Source: Desmodesmus armatus (taxonomy: Eukaryota > Chlorophyta > Chlorophyceae > Sphaeropleales > Scenedesmaceae). From it: DNA of 64,000 nt. A program made the translations under genes and the position numbers. Under the pieces are notes generated by a model. The model ran no database searches and was not told the DNA's origin. It was given only the letters and a program-made list of their open reading frames with translations. The DNA lies in contig VIIQ02000555.1 in NCBI GenBank assembly GCA_007449985.2, positions 1,093,207-1,157,206 on the forward strand, read 5' to 3'. Positions 22,205 to 35,100 of this stretch are shown in pieces; within the stretch, counting starts at the first letter, position 1, and the number at the start of each line of letters is the position of its first letter.

Positions 22205-25200
22205 ATGAGCAGCACAGCAGTGGCTGGCATATCTCCCTACGTCCGTTTGCCCAAAGGAGCAACTGGATTTGACCGTATCGAAGGTGGGTAGGGCTCCCAG
22301 GCATTTCCAGTGATGTTCGGCTCCCACAACAGTGCTGACAGCTTGTTCCCTGCTTTTGCACCAGGTCTGCGAGCTGCGGCTGCAGCTGCCTTGAAGGCCC
22401 TTGCAGAGTCTGGAAGGTCGACAGTACTGTTTGAGGACACGCCTGATGCAGAGCCGGATGCAGGTGCGTTGAGGCTGGCCACCCCAACCCACATGTTCTG
22501 CAGCAGCGCACCACCCCACAGCAGCTCGGTTGCATGCAACAGACCCCAAGCCCTCATGCAGAATGTTCTTGCTTTCATCACAGACGAGGACGTGTCGGAG
22601 GCAGACAAGGATGCTGACAGGGAGCAGTCAGGCGCTGCCAAGGCAGTGTCTTCACCCAAGTTGGCGGGTTCTCCAAGAGGAGACAACCCCTTGGCCGCGT
22701 TCCTCGGCAGCTACAGGTGGGCCGTATGACTTGATGGCTTGTGTGCTGGCAACCTTGCGAAGCTTGATCACCTTGCAGAGCCTGATGTGCAGCAGCAAAG
22801 GACAGTCCTGCTGCTGCAGTTGATGTGCACAAGGGGCTGTGACGCTCACGCTGTCTGCCGCAGCAGTTGGCTTGCATCATCACACGTGCTGATGCCGTGC
22901 TGCCATCGCATCTGCTGCAGTGATGATGAGTCTGCTGGCAGTGAAGATTCAGGGCAGGATGCTGCTGCCAAAGCACAGACAGCAGCCCCAGCAGCAGCTG
23001 GCAGCCACATGGATGAGGAGGTGGGTACACACATGAAGGGTGGTCTGGGATCAGTCAGAAACGGACTTTCATCCCCTTCACCTCCTCACCATAGCCTACG
23101 CAACATGTGCCCTGCGTGAGAGTGCTGTTGTATGCATCTTGATTCTCTGCCTCTTGTCCATAGACCACACCACAGAATGGGGTTCAACTCTGTGCCCGGC
23201 TGTGCCCGCTTGCTGTTGCTGTGCAGCTGAGCAAGTTCATGCAGGAACTGGAGTCAAGCGGGTTGCTTGATGAAGCTGATGCGCTGGACGGGGAAGCAGC
23301 AGCAGCAGCAGCAGGGGGCCCAGATGCTGGAATTTCAGCTGGCACGTCACCATCAGGATCGGCTGCCGCAAGCGCTCCTGCAGCAGCAGACGCTGATGCG
23401 CCAAGCGTCGCTGCTGCCGTTGCAGGCGGTGATGCAGCTGCAGCACCAGCAGCGGGAGATACTCCGGCAGAAGAGCAGCAGGGCCCAGCAGAGCAGCGGA
23501 CGTTGGGTATGCTTGCAGCAGCTCCTGACTGGGCCAAGGTGCTGGACACTGGCAGCGGCCGGGTGTACTTCTGGAACATGAGCACCAATGAGGTCCTCTG
23601 GGAGCCACCAGAGGGCATTGATGGGGACGCCCTGCTGCCAGCTGCCAGCGAGGGCACGGCCACAGCAGCAGCAGCAGCAGCAGACGCAGACACGCCAGCT
23701 GACAGTGAGATGGTGGGAGTGTCGGAAGCTGCTGATGCTGGTGCTGCTGACGCTGCTGCTGTTGCAGCTGCTGCTGAGCAAGCAGCTGCTGCCCTGGCTG
23801 ACGCTGCTGCAGACAAGCAGCAGGTGCTTGAAACTACTGCAGCGGCGTCAGGTGAGCAAGCTGACACTCACACAGCCACAGAACAGCTCCCAGCAACAGC
23901 AGCAGCAGGCAGCCCAGAGCAGCAGCAGGACAGCGATGACAGCGAAGGCTTTGACCCGGATGCAGCCCCCATCGTGGTTGATGTAGCAGCAGGAGTGGCT
24001 GGCCAGAGCCACAGCGACAGTCTTGCGGGTCAGGGTGGTGGGCAGGTGCCAGTACCCCAGCAGGACATTCCCCCAGTGTTCAGGACGCTGCTGGCTGAGC
24101 TGCAGGCAGTGGCAGAGGTGCAGCAGCACCTGCAGCAGCTGCCGGCGGCAGTCAAGCTGCTGCTGCGGCTGCAGGTGCTGCAGGAGCAGTGGGCTGTCTT
24201 TGCAGCGCAGCAGCAGGCAGCAGCAGTAGGAGACCAGCAGGGGCCTTTCAGTTGGAGCGATTTCGAGCAGTACATAAAGCAGCAGCTGCAGCAGGCGGCC
24301 CAGCAGCTGCAGCCATCGTTACATGCCGTGCAGCAGCAGTCTCAGCTGGAGGCTGCTGCTGCTGACGAGGATGGCGTTGTAGCAGGGGAGGGTCCACCCA
24401 CCTCTCCGCAGCAGCAAGCACAGCAGAATGATGGCGATGACAGTACAGCAGCAGCAGTGTCGGCACCAGCAGCAACAGCAGCAGTGGCTGATGACGCAGA
24501 GGAGGGTGAAGTAGCACCCTCATCGCCATCTTCTGGGGATGAAGGGGAGGACATGGAGATGGATATGGAGCCCAGCCCCAAGCCCAAACAGCCCTCAGCA
24601 GCCCCAGCACAGCGCAGCCAGCAGCAGCAGCAGCAGCGGCCGCCCCGCGACCACCGGCGAGGGGGGTACCATGCACCCCCAGGTGGTGGCGTCTATGCCA
24701 GCACCATGCACATGCCGCAGTGGGCCCGGCCTGACCACCACTACAGCTTTGCCGGCCACGACCCGCATGCAGCGGCAGCGTACCATGCTGCTGCATATGG
24801 GGAGTACCACAACCCCTCGATGGGGTATGAGTACAACCCACATGCTTACTCAGGGCACTACGACTACAGCGGGTATGCACACGGCTATGACACAGCAGTG
24901 GTGGCTGCAGCAGCGACGCCACCCATGGCTAGCAGCACGCCTCCCCTACCGGCTGACGAGCCACCGCCCCTACCAGAGGAGGCTCCTCCTGATGCCTCCC
25001 TCAGCAGCAGTGCAGGGGCTGAGCACACAGCTCCACTCTGCGCAGGTGATGCTGGCGCTGTGTCAGCAGTGGCACCCTCCCTTGCTGTTGCTGCTGCAGA
25101 TGGCCAGGCACCCAAGCGGCAGAAGATCGTGGCAGCCCCAGCCGTACGCAAGCCAGCGGCCCTTTCAGCAGCAGCAGCGGGGGTGCATGGTGACAGCACC

Positions 25201-26635
25201 GCAGCGTATGCAGACGCTGCTGAGCTTCCTGCAGAAGCAGGAGCCAGCAGCCGCAAGCGCTCGCGGGATCCCTCCTCCCTGTCAGCGCCATCAGCTGCAG
25301 CAGGGGCAGGGTTGGCGTCTGTCAGCGTTGGCTCCAGCAGCAAGGCAGGGGTCAAAGGCAAGGCGGGGAAGATGGGTGCGCTGCTCAACAAGTGGGCCAT
25401 CGTGAGGCAGCAGCAGCAGGAGGAGGAGGAGCGGCAGCAGCGGCTGCTGGAGCGGGAGCAGGACCCAGAGTACCAGGAAGCCAAGCGGCGGAAGGAGCTT
25501 GAGCAGTGGAGCAAGCAGCAGATGGCAGCAGGGGCGGAGGACAACCCCAACTTCACACCAGTGCTGGGGGACTGGAGGGCACGGCTGGGGCTGGGTGGTG
25601 GGGGTGCGCAGGCAGCAGCAGCATCAGGTGCTGCTGCAGAGACGCCGGAGGAGCGCGCAGCACGCAAGGCGGCAAAACGGGCAGCTAAGGCAGCAAAGAA
25701 AGCAGCGGCGGCAGCAGCGACGGCAGAGGTGGCCGGCAGCGGCAGCGGCAGTGCTTGGCCCAGCAGCACCAAGACCAAGCCGGACCTGGAGGCGCTCTCT
25801 GTGGGGCTGCCGGCAGGATGGCGGGCCATGTATGAGCACGACACAGCAAAGGGCGTTTACAACATATATTACGGCAACCCAGAGACCAAGGCGAGTACCT
25901 GGCCTGTTTGGGTGGTTTGGGCAAGGGTATGGCCCGCTAGAATGCTACCGAGTGGCGTCAGGAATGGGGAGAGCAAGTACAGCAGCAGATGTTGACTCTG
26001 CGCCTCTGCCCTGCGACTCACCTGAACATGTCTGCTGTTCCACACATCTACAGGGTATTTACAGCTGCTTGCAGGGTGCTGCTACTGCTTGTGGGGTCTG
26101 AAGGCCCCCTGCACCTGCTGTTATGCTTCTTGCACCCATGCTCCGAGCTTGAAGTTCAAGCCCCCATGCACATGTTTTGCCTACTGACTGTTTGAGCAAA
26201 GTTGTGCGACTTTGGAGACTACAAATGATCAGCTGGTGCACAGCTGGCATGCCGCCGCCGGCCTGCTGTCTGTGGCTGCCGCCTGAAGGGTGTGCCAGCA
26301 AGGACACCACCCATGGCGCTGGCCACAGGGCTCCAACGCTATATATATGGTAAGGTGGCTGCATGGGCAGTGCCAGGTGGGTGGCAGCTGCCATCAGCCG
26401 CATGCCAGTGGTCATCGTCACCACCACCAAGCGTGCAAGTCAGGTAGGGATCCAGGTGAGCATGGGGTTCGGCTTGCAGCGAGTGGTGTCGAATGCGGCC
26501 CAGCCTGGCACTCACGGCTGCACTGACTGCTGGACTGGGCCACCTGCAAAGCGCCTTGGCAAGCTCCAGGCTGACATCGTATGCTGCCCATGTTCCACTT
26601 TTGTCATGTAGGAGACCTCCTGGGAGAGACCGTGA
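22205..26635 (+). CDS. FNBP4-like protein with two WW domains
   Basis: Six exons: 22205-22283, 22365-22463, 22584-22716, 22921-23020, 23227-25890, 26612-26635; 1,032 residues with all phases agreeing. FNBP4-type proteins are nuclear adaptors whose WW domains bind proline-rich partners. Seen here: an acidic N-terminus, LSKFMQELESSG, WW1 (DWAKVLDTGSGRVYFWN...LWEPPEG, 23523-23616), long Ala/Gln runs, a proline stretch (PPLPADEPPPLPEEAPP), a basic helix (LLNKWAIVRQQQQEEEE), PNFTPVLGDWRARLG, and WW2 (GLPAGWRAMYEHDTAKG...NPETK). WW2 would be truncated if read into the next bases; a GC donor (AAG|GCGAGT) joins exon 5 to a 24-base last exon coding ETSWERP and stop. The acceptor of exon 2 is uncertain: an alternative at 22308 keeps the frame but leaves a 25-nt intron. 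Confidence 0.85.
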
Positions 26636-27565
26636 GGGACCAAGAACCTTCAAGCCGTGAGGATCTGTGCAGCTTGTGTGTTGAGGGAGCCCTGCTTCAA
26701 GGCCCGCGATCAACCGCCAAAGTTACCTTAGATGCGCGTCAATGCACCCGATGCAGCTTACCCGGCACGTTGATGTATTCAGGGCTCGCGCCAGGTGGTT
26801 TTTGAACCTGTTTGTCGTGCACTGTTGGCAACGGTTCCTTGTGTACGTTTGATCATTGTAATGTTCGATTTTTGTTGCTGTCCGAGCTTGCCACCACACT
26901 TGGGAGAGACGCAGAAGTACCCAAAGTTCAGTCAAGCTTCTGACGCAAAATGCTGCGCATTGCTTGCCTCGCTGCATTCCAAGGCTTGACAATGACCACG
27001 ATAGTCACTATGGGGAGTCCTGGAGGCAACCATGCTTCTCCGGGCACCTGAGCTGCCAACAAGGACCCCCGCAAACGCCTGATTAGTGCACACGTGCAAT
27101 AGGTAGGTGATCCTGTGTCTGATGCGGTTGAGATGCAGAGCTGATAGCAAGGCATGCAGGGTCAGGGTACCCACACTGGAAACCACAATCAATGCTTCAC
27201 AAAAGGGTTGTGTATCAAGGGGAAGCAATCCAGCAATGTGGTCTCCCAGCAAGAGATCACAACATCACAAAACTAGTGCGTACAAGCCTCGGCAGCTTCA
27301 TGGATATGGGTGGCAATGAGGCCATGTGTGTTGTGGGACAGCCTGATGGTCTGCCCTGGGTGCATGGATCGGATAAGATGCACGTGGGTTGCTGTAACTG
27401 ATTGATGGTTGGAATTGAGGGCTGTGGCTGGGGGCAGGCGCCCGACGTGGCCACCCTAGTTTGAACCAGCAACTGCGATTCAGGGTTGCTGTTGGTGTGC
27501 TGTTTGCAGAATCCGCGCACCCATTCGGCCCTTGGTGTGTAGTGCACACTTGTGAACGAGACATA
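26636..27565 (+). other. 3' UTR of the FNBP4-like gene and intergenic region
   Basis: A TGTAA at 26857-26861, 222 bases behind the stop, fits the green-algal polyadenylation signal. The rest, up to the hnRNP-Q-like gene, holds no recognisable coding sequence and should contain that gene's promoter and 5' UTR. A GGTTCAAAC-like string near 27459 is not part of a tRNA fold. Confidence 0.45.
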
Positions 27566-30500
27566 ATGCAGTACCAGGAGCCAGATTGTAGTGGTGTCCG
27601 GGCTGCAATGTTGGAAGCAGACTTGGCCTGCCTGTGGCCAAGCAGCGCACCTGAAGACATCATCAGGTGAGGGTTGAATCCCGAAGGTCTCGGGTTGGTT
27701 TGGTGGGATCAAATTTTACATATAGACTGCTGAGGTGTCTGGCAGGATGTGCAAAGGCACGGATGTGACATGTGTGCCTCCTTCCCTGTGCACCCTGTGC
27801 TCCCTGCAACCATCACCTGTCGCTGATCGGCCTTTTTGTGATCACCACACTTAGACACAAACGTGCTACAAACGCACTCCCTGGGCCCCTGCACTCCCTG
27901 TTGCCTGTAGACGCAAGCTGGCTTCCATCCTGATAGAGGACCCGGCCCACCGCCTGCGTGTGGCACACCTGGAGCCCCTGCTGCAGCTGGCCCTGGGGCC
28001 GCAGCAGCTGCCCTGCAGCAGTGGCCGCCTGCAGGCCCTGCTGACAGACCCCAGCACAGCCAAGATCTTCCCCGTGGACTTCAGCGCCCAAGTGGCCGAC
28101 TGGCGCAGCAGGGTGGTGTTCCTCGACCTGCCGCAGCTCTCACAGAACATCTCGGCGGCAAAGCACCACCAGCACCAGCAGCACCAGGCAGATGCCTCCA
28201 CTGTGGATCAGGACGGCAGCTCCCGCCTTGAACGTGGTAGCAGCAGCGGCTGCAGTGAGTCTGCTGCTCTAGCCAGCCACCTGCTGGGCCCAGATGCTGC
28301 CGCCAACGCCGCTCAGCAACAGCCGCACAGTGCGTCAGCAGGCGGCAGCCAGAGGCCAGCTCCCCTTGCGCTTGAGACCATCTTTGGCAGCAGCCCTGCC
28401 TACGGCGGCGTGCCAGCTGCTGGTGACACCGGATGCCGGCCCCTGTCAGTACCACACCCCAGCCACAGCGTCCCTGGGTCTGAGGGAAGGGGCGGCAGCA
28501 TGCCGGGGCCCCACGGACCCCCGGGTGGTTCTCACCAGGCAGCCTCCACACTGTTTGGCGGCTCTTTCGAGGTCCCGCACGCCATCGCAAGCTGCTGGGC
28601 GGACAACCAGGGCAGCTTTGGCAGCACAGCAGGTGTAAGGCACCCTGTGCTGGACTCGCTGGCAGGCGGCGACGGCTGCGGCAGCAGCAGCATGGCCAGC
28701 GGCAGCAGCGCACACAGCACCCCTGGGGGTGCTGCTGCTGCTGCGGGGCCAGCCGGGACCGCCGCCCTGCCTGCTAGGCCCCCAACAGGTAGCAGCAGGC
28801 TAAGGAATGCCAGCACATGCCCCACAGAGGGTGGGGAGGGCGCGCAGGCCGAGCCTGCACCTGCCAACTCCATCGATGTCTGCACCCCGCGCTCAGGGCT
28901 GGGTGCGGCTGCAGGCGGTGCTGACCGCTCCCCGTTGCTCAGCTGTGCTGATGGTGATGAGGACGCAGAGTATTCGGAGGCAGCGCTAGTGTTTGGCAGC
29001 GTCAACGCTGCTGTGGACGGCAGGGAGGACCAGACCCCTGGCAAGGGCCGAGGGGACCCCATGCAGGTGCATGGAGCCCTGCAGGAGGAGGGCTCAGCAG
29101 CTGCGATGGGTGCAGGAGGGGGTGGTGGGGTTGATAGGGATGCTGCCGGCCACCTTGAGGCAGAGGAGAGCTTCTGCATGCAAGGGGTGGACTGGTCCTG
29201 CATGGCAGGCCTGCAGGAGCAGCAGCACCAGCAGCAGTCTGAGGCAGCGTTCCACTACCAGCAGCAGCAGCAGCAGCAGGCCCTGCTGTTTGGGCTGGAT
29301 GACTTTGGAGGGGACGGCTTGACGCCGCGCAGCAGCAGCGGTGGCGGGGCTGCGGCAACGCCTTCGGCTGCTGCTGCGCGTGCACGCAGCAATGCGCTGT
29401 CCGCTGCTGCTACTGGGGCCTTGACGGCGCGCAGGCTGCTGATGGAGCATGCAGGTGCGTTGGCATGGTGTCATGGATCGTAAGCACCTGGAGTAAAGTG
29501 CCGCGCAAGGTGGCACACAGACTTGTGTTGTGCTCTGTCACTACGCCCAGCAGCTGCCTCTTATATTCTCAGGAATGGTGTATATCCAGTCACAAGCAGC
29601 AAGCTGCCCACGTCAGACTGGTGCTGACGCGCATGGCGCTGCCCGTTGCGTGCTAGGTGTCTGTCTTGCATGTCTTTTCACCTGCAGTTGGGTAGCTTGC
29701 AGCAATCTACGCGAGCGCCAGTCTGTCCAACCACCCACCCACCCACCCACCAATTGACCCGTGCCTGCTCTCACACCGCTCGCTCTCTGCCCTTGCTGTG
29801 CTTGCTTCCTTCCAGGCCTGAGGGAGGACTGCACAGCTGCTGGGTTGGCCAACAACCCCAATTTCCTGGGCTCCTCCCACCACAGCCCCCACCACATGGC
29901 AGCGCTGGCAGGCTCTCTGGGGCAGCTGGGTGCTGGCTCCGCCCCAGCCACCCTGCAACAGCAGCGCCAGCACGAGCAGCTACTGCTGGCTGCTGCTGCG
30001 GCGGCTGGCGGAGGGGGTGCGTTTGGCGGGTATGGGTCTCTGCTTGATCCCGATATGATGAACACGTACGGCCTGTCGGGCTCGCAGCACCATATGGCAG
30101 CCCTGGCTAGTAGCCTACAGGCGGCAGTTATGGCAGCGGGGGCTTCTTGGGTTCAGACCGCAGCCTGGGGTCAGGGTTTTGGGCCAGCCCTGCGGCCATG
30201 CAGCAGCAGTACCTGCTGCAGCAGCAGCGCCAGCAGGCCGTGGCAGCGGCAGCAGTGGTGGCGGCCGCGGCAGCAGCGCAGTCCCAGCAGCAGCAGATGC
30301 GGGGGTCGATGGGCGGGACAGGTGACGGGACGATCGACACGAGCTTCCGGATGGACCAGATTGGCAAGGGCGAGCAGCAGCACCCTATAGGCAGTGCTGG
30401 AGGCAGCGGGATTGCGCCAGGCAAGGGGTCTGCCTTCGGTGCTGTGGGTGCCTTTGGCAGGGGGAGTCACAACCAAGGAGAGGACCAGCCAGCAGACCGC

Positions 30501-32128
30501 GGCTCCAGCAGCGGCAGTGCTGGTGCTGCTGGTTCTGCCACGACGCCTCGGCTGACTGGCTGGGCCTCCATTGCTGCCAAGGAGCCTCCTGCAGGCAGTG
30601 CAGGCACCCAGCAGGCTTCGAACTGCAGCACGGGTGGCAGTGTGAATGGGGTGAGGGCGCAGCAGGGCGGTCCTGGTGGTGTGAAGGGTGTGGGTGATGC
30701 TGGCCAGGGTAAGGCTGTGACTAAGCTGCCTGCGCGTGTGAAGGCAGAGGTGCAGAACCTGGTGACACAGTTTCAGGGAGTGCTCAAGGTGAGCTGGGGT
30801 TTTGTGGCTGGCAGTGGAGTTATGGGGCCCCCTCCCCTTTTTACAGGTTGATATGCGCAGTGCAACATGCATGACGGGTTGGGTCCCTGCAGTCTGCTGA
30901 TCGTCGTGTGGGCTCGACTATGTTCCTGAATAGTGTTTCCAACAACGGCATGGCGTCGACAGATCATTGCTTGAGTTTGAATAGAGCGGGACGTATGTAT
31001 TGTGTGCTGTTAAACCACATGTGCAGCTGTTGAGGCCTGTACGCTTGCCAACTAATGTGTGTCCCTGTGCTGCGTGCTGCCCTTGTCTTTGCTTCCAACA
31101 GCTGGAGGACTTTGATGATGGTGTGGTGCACCAGCTGAATGCTAAGCGCAGTGAGGACGAGGCGGTGGCAGCAGTGCGCCACATTGCCCACTACGAACTC
31201 GGCACCATCCAACACATGGCAGCATACCTCAACCACCTGGTGAAGCACTACAACCACAACGCAGCAGCTGCGGCGGCAGCCGCCGCGGCGGCTGACAGCA
31301 CTGTAGGGCTCAGCAATGCCCTGGCAGCAGCGGCGGCGGCTGCTGTTGCGGCCAACACGGCGGCCGCCGTGCATGGCGGGGGTGCGGCTGCTGCCACCAT
31401 GCAGCAGCTGCTTGGTGCTAGCATGCTTGGCGGGAATGGTACTCTGGGGTCGACTGTCGGTGCAGGGAGGGGTGGGGCAGGGGGTGGGGGTGCGGTGGGG
31501 GCGGCCGCGGGGCTGGGTGCGTATGGAGGTCAGATCCGTTGGCCAGTGTTCCTGTGAGCACTAAGGCGATGCTGCAGAAGCTGCCTCTCAAGGTGTTCAA
31601 GCAGATCGAGCTGCTGGTGCAGAACTGTGCGTATCTGGAGTGGAGGCACTTTGATGCGGGAGTGATCAAGGTGGGTGGCGCGGCGCGGGGGCCTGACGGG
31701 GGTCGAAAGACACCTGCTGGGTTGTTGTGTCAGCCAAGACTCCTGTCTTCTGAGAGCTTGGCACATGCAGCCAGTCAAACTGGCGCTTGGCAAAACTCTT
31801 CTCCTGCTGGTTGCAGAGTAGATGCACCCACATGAACCTTGAGAGTAGCTGTGCATCAAGGGAAGGGTGTAATGCATGCAGTGCACATGCTAGCTCCTCT
31901 TGCCCCATCCACCCACCTTCCCATGCCCCTGCCGTGTCCAATGCTGTCCGTGCCCCTCAGGTCCTGTCCCAGCTGTCTAAGCTGTGTGAGGGTGATGTGT
32001 TTGAGGAGCTGGAGCTGCTGGCAGCCACTGACCTGAGCAACGTGGAGTACATGCCCGCATACCTCAACAAGAGACTCAACAACAAGCTCTGGAGCAGGCG
32101 CAAGGCAGAGGGCCATGTGCCCGGCTGA
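27566..32128 (+). CDS. Ala/Gln-rich protein with two hnRNP-Q acidic-domain-like modules
   Basis: Exons: 27566-27666 (or start at the Met 27608), 27911-29454, 29816-30788, 31102-31670, 31961-32128; about 1,118 residues if two one-base deficits are allowed. The acidic (NURR) domain of hnRNP Q/R is a helical module next to the RRMs. Two related modules are seen: LPARVKAEVQNLVTQFQGVLK joined to LEDFDDGVVHQLNA and HMAAYLNHLVKHY, and LPLKVFKQIELLVQN joined to LSQLSKLCEGDVFEELELL and YMPAYLNKRLNNK. No RRM is seen; the rest is low-complexity Ala/Gln/Ser/Gly plus a compact N-terminus (RRKLASILIEDPAHRLR). Frame breaks fall at G runs 30138-30142 and 31525-31529, on both sides of which the reading is protein-like, so indels are likelier than introns. 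RNA-related function is inferred. Confidence 0.75.
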
Positions 32129-35100
32129 ACAATCACGCCTGGTGTCGTTGTTGGTGGTGGTGTTGGTGTGGTGCTGGTGTGATTGGTGCACACCATTGGT
32201 GTAGAACATCCACGCCTGGCGGTGGAACTTTGCCAGGGTGCTGGCAGCTGCAGTGTCCCGTTGCTGTGTGGGACGGGATTGCCTCCTGTTGGTGCAGCGG
32301 ATCATGTATGACGAGGCCTTGTTTCTGATGGGAAGTTGAGTGAGGATTAGCACTGAAGGGGTCTTGACTGTGGCACCTGATGACGGCTTGAGTGCACGGC
32401 TGAGTTGCATGCCCGGAGCCTGATGGTGGCAGTGTGTTGTGGTCGGATGTTTCAGGTGGGTTTCGGACCAGGCAAGCTTGTGGGCTGCTGCCAGCACAAG
32501 AGTTGTGGTCAGTCCGTGCCATAACGGTGTATTTTGGGGTCTTGTGGTGGTATTGGCAATGTGTACACATGCACCTCATGTTCTCAGGCTTGCAGGCCCG
32601 TTCAAAGCACCCTGGTCTGCTGTGATTCAGAGACTTGTATGTACACTCTCTGTAGCCTGCCTGCACCACTATGTTCACACCATGCATCTTCATGCAAAGT
32701 GTGCTGTTGTATGTTTATGTGTGGCCCCTCCTCCCTGTGCTATCATGGCTGGGTGTACCAGGTTATGTGTACTTGTTTAAGGCTGCTCCTTTCTTTTTGT
32801 GCGCATGTGTGTCAGTGTGTGTGGGTGCCTGCCGTGGCCTCTTATGCATGTTGAGAGCCTTGGCGGAGGTGTGGCATATAGGGTTCGCCTGCATCGTTTG
32901 CGGCACATCGGTGCTGGTGACGAGGTCCATGCAAGGCTGATAGCCAGCTCTGCACCTTTGTGTGTGCCTGTGAGAGTCTGGCTGCAGCTTATCTGCATGG
33001 CGATTTTCCCTGGGTTCCTGTCTGTGGCTGTGGCTCCTGGGTTGATTTGACGGTGCTCCCTCCCCTTGCATCACACCACCTTCCCTCTCAACTACCACTG
33101 CTTCTCATGGGGCGTCTCATGGGCGGATCACCAGCATACAGATGTTGACTTTGCACACAGCTTCAAGTGGTCTCAGAGTGTGTGGGTGGGTGGGGAGCAT
33201 GTCACATGCTCTGGTTGGGTTGCTGGGGATTGCGGTCGTTCTCTAGCTGCATGGAGCTGCAATGCGTTGCGAATGCAGCATGTTGATGGGTTAAGACACG
33301 CCACTACAGCCATAGCTGACGTGGCTTGGGGCATGTGCCCTGTGACAAGACAAGTGGCAGTGTGCGCATGTGTCCTTGCTTCCATGTGTGCTGTGTTTAT
33401 GTTGGGGTTGCAAACATACTTGTCGCGGGCATCCTGTTACAACAATTGTGGCTTTGTGTGTGTTGCATGCATTGTGCTACAAGTGCTCCTATGTGGACAT
33501 GAGAGCTGTAACAGTATCACGTCGTGTCATCGGAGCTCCTGTCTGCCCTGTAGCATGGGTGCTCAGCCTCTGGGCGAGGCTGTGTTGTGTGTCGACACTG
33601 TGTGTGTATGGCACTATGTACTTCTACCTGCCCCTGTACCCCTGCAGCTACCACTTGCTGTGCAGCTGGGATAAGCAGCACCAGCAACAGAGCAGCACAC
33701 AGATTCAAGCATCGGCCCTGCTGAGTTGCAGGGTCCTCCTGAGGTGTATGTTGGCGGCAGCATCCCTGTACCAGTAGCGCCGGGTGCATCATTTGTGGTT
33801 GGGAGGGGCCAGGATTTGGGGAAGTCTGGTGGGTTTGGCGGCCTTGGGGGCGCGTTCACCTGCCCAACATCCAATGGCAATGTGGCTTGAAAGTACGAGG
33901 AAGTGGGTGTGTGCGCGTGGTGATTGACATGATGTGTGTTGTGTGGAATGCAGTTGTGTGTACGTACCCCAATGGTGTGTACGTGAAAGTGTGCCGCCAG
34001 CATCAGGGTGGTGCATCCGAGTGGTGTATCTGGCATGCGTGCATTGCGGTGGTCATGCCATGGGCAGATTTGCGGTTCGTGCTTGCAGGGTGGGGGCTAT
34101 ATTGCGGGCCGGACCAACAGCATGTGTGGGGAAGGGCAAGGCATCATGTGGTATCGCTTTCAAGCGGCAGCAGGTGTCTAGTCCCTGCTATGGAGCCCTT
34201 GCAAGGTGCATGCTGCTTGTTGGATGGGTCAGTTGCTTTGATGCATGTAGTGCAACACCACCTTCTGTATTCATGCCTGTATTCATGCTCCCTGGGGTTG
34301 CGTCCCTCAAGTTGACTCTCTTTATTTCCCTTGTTGTACCAGACCTTGTTGTACCAGAGCCGGGTTGTTGGGTGGTGTGTGCTTTCTGGTGTGTGCTTTC
34401 AGCTGTTTGTGCGGGTGTGTGTATGATGCATGTCAGGATGTGCGAGCAGTGTTGTGGACTGTGTGTGATGACTGCAGAGTGGTTTGACTCTTTTGTGTCA
34501 GGGCAACTGCTCGCATGCTGCTGGGGTTTCATAAACACCCAGCATTGCTGGTTACATGTGGGTCCGGGTTGCACAGTGGCAGTCCTTTCCTGGCTGTCTG
34601 CTCTTCTTTTTGGTGTCTCGCATGGTGTGTGTGTGGCGCGGCAGCTCTTGTGTATGTGTGCGAGGTTTCTTGGGGCTGCTTCTGGTACGTCATCCAAATA
34701 ACAAAATCATGGTTGCGGCCATGCTTGCCAGATGCCGGGGCTTGTTCCTCGGCTGTATTGTATCGCTGTATCGTATCTCCACCCTGGCGCACATGCCAGG
34801 CAGTCACTTAATCGACAGTTGCCGGGTGAAGCTGCAAGGCTTCACCTGGTGTTCTGCTGCATCGAGCGAGGTGCCACCGGACCACCGGACAGCACCCTGC
34901 AGCAGCAGTGTGTGAGGCTTATGCGGTGTCAGTAATCACTGCCGCATGTGTGAAGGTGTGCGCTGGTGCGGACCTGTTGCAGGCTGGCTGGCAAATCTAT
35001 GGCTGCGGATGCCCAGAGTGACTTGACTCTGGGTTGGTTTAGACACACTGAGCATGTCCATCCCATGCTTGTACCATATTCGACACGCGCATGCATCCCT

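Noticed and set aside
22310..22364. Alternative start of exon 2 of the FNBP4-like gene at 22309
   Set aside because: It keeps the frame, but would leave a 25-nt intron; the acceptor at 22364 gives 81 nt. Kept only as an alternative.
24885..25844. 319-codon minus frame opposite the FNBP4-like gene
   Set aside because: It is an antisense shadow of a real exon carrying WW domains; composition is Ala/Ser/Cys from GCA/CAG repeats.
27440..27480. GGTTCAAAC-like B box as a tRNA gene on the minus strand
   Set aside because: No A box, acceptor stem or cloverleaf can be drawn around it.
33934..34701. 255-codon + frame in the gene-poor region
   Set aside because: Cys/Val-rich reading of T/G-rich DNA with no domain, signal peptide or splice support.
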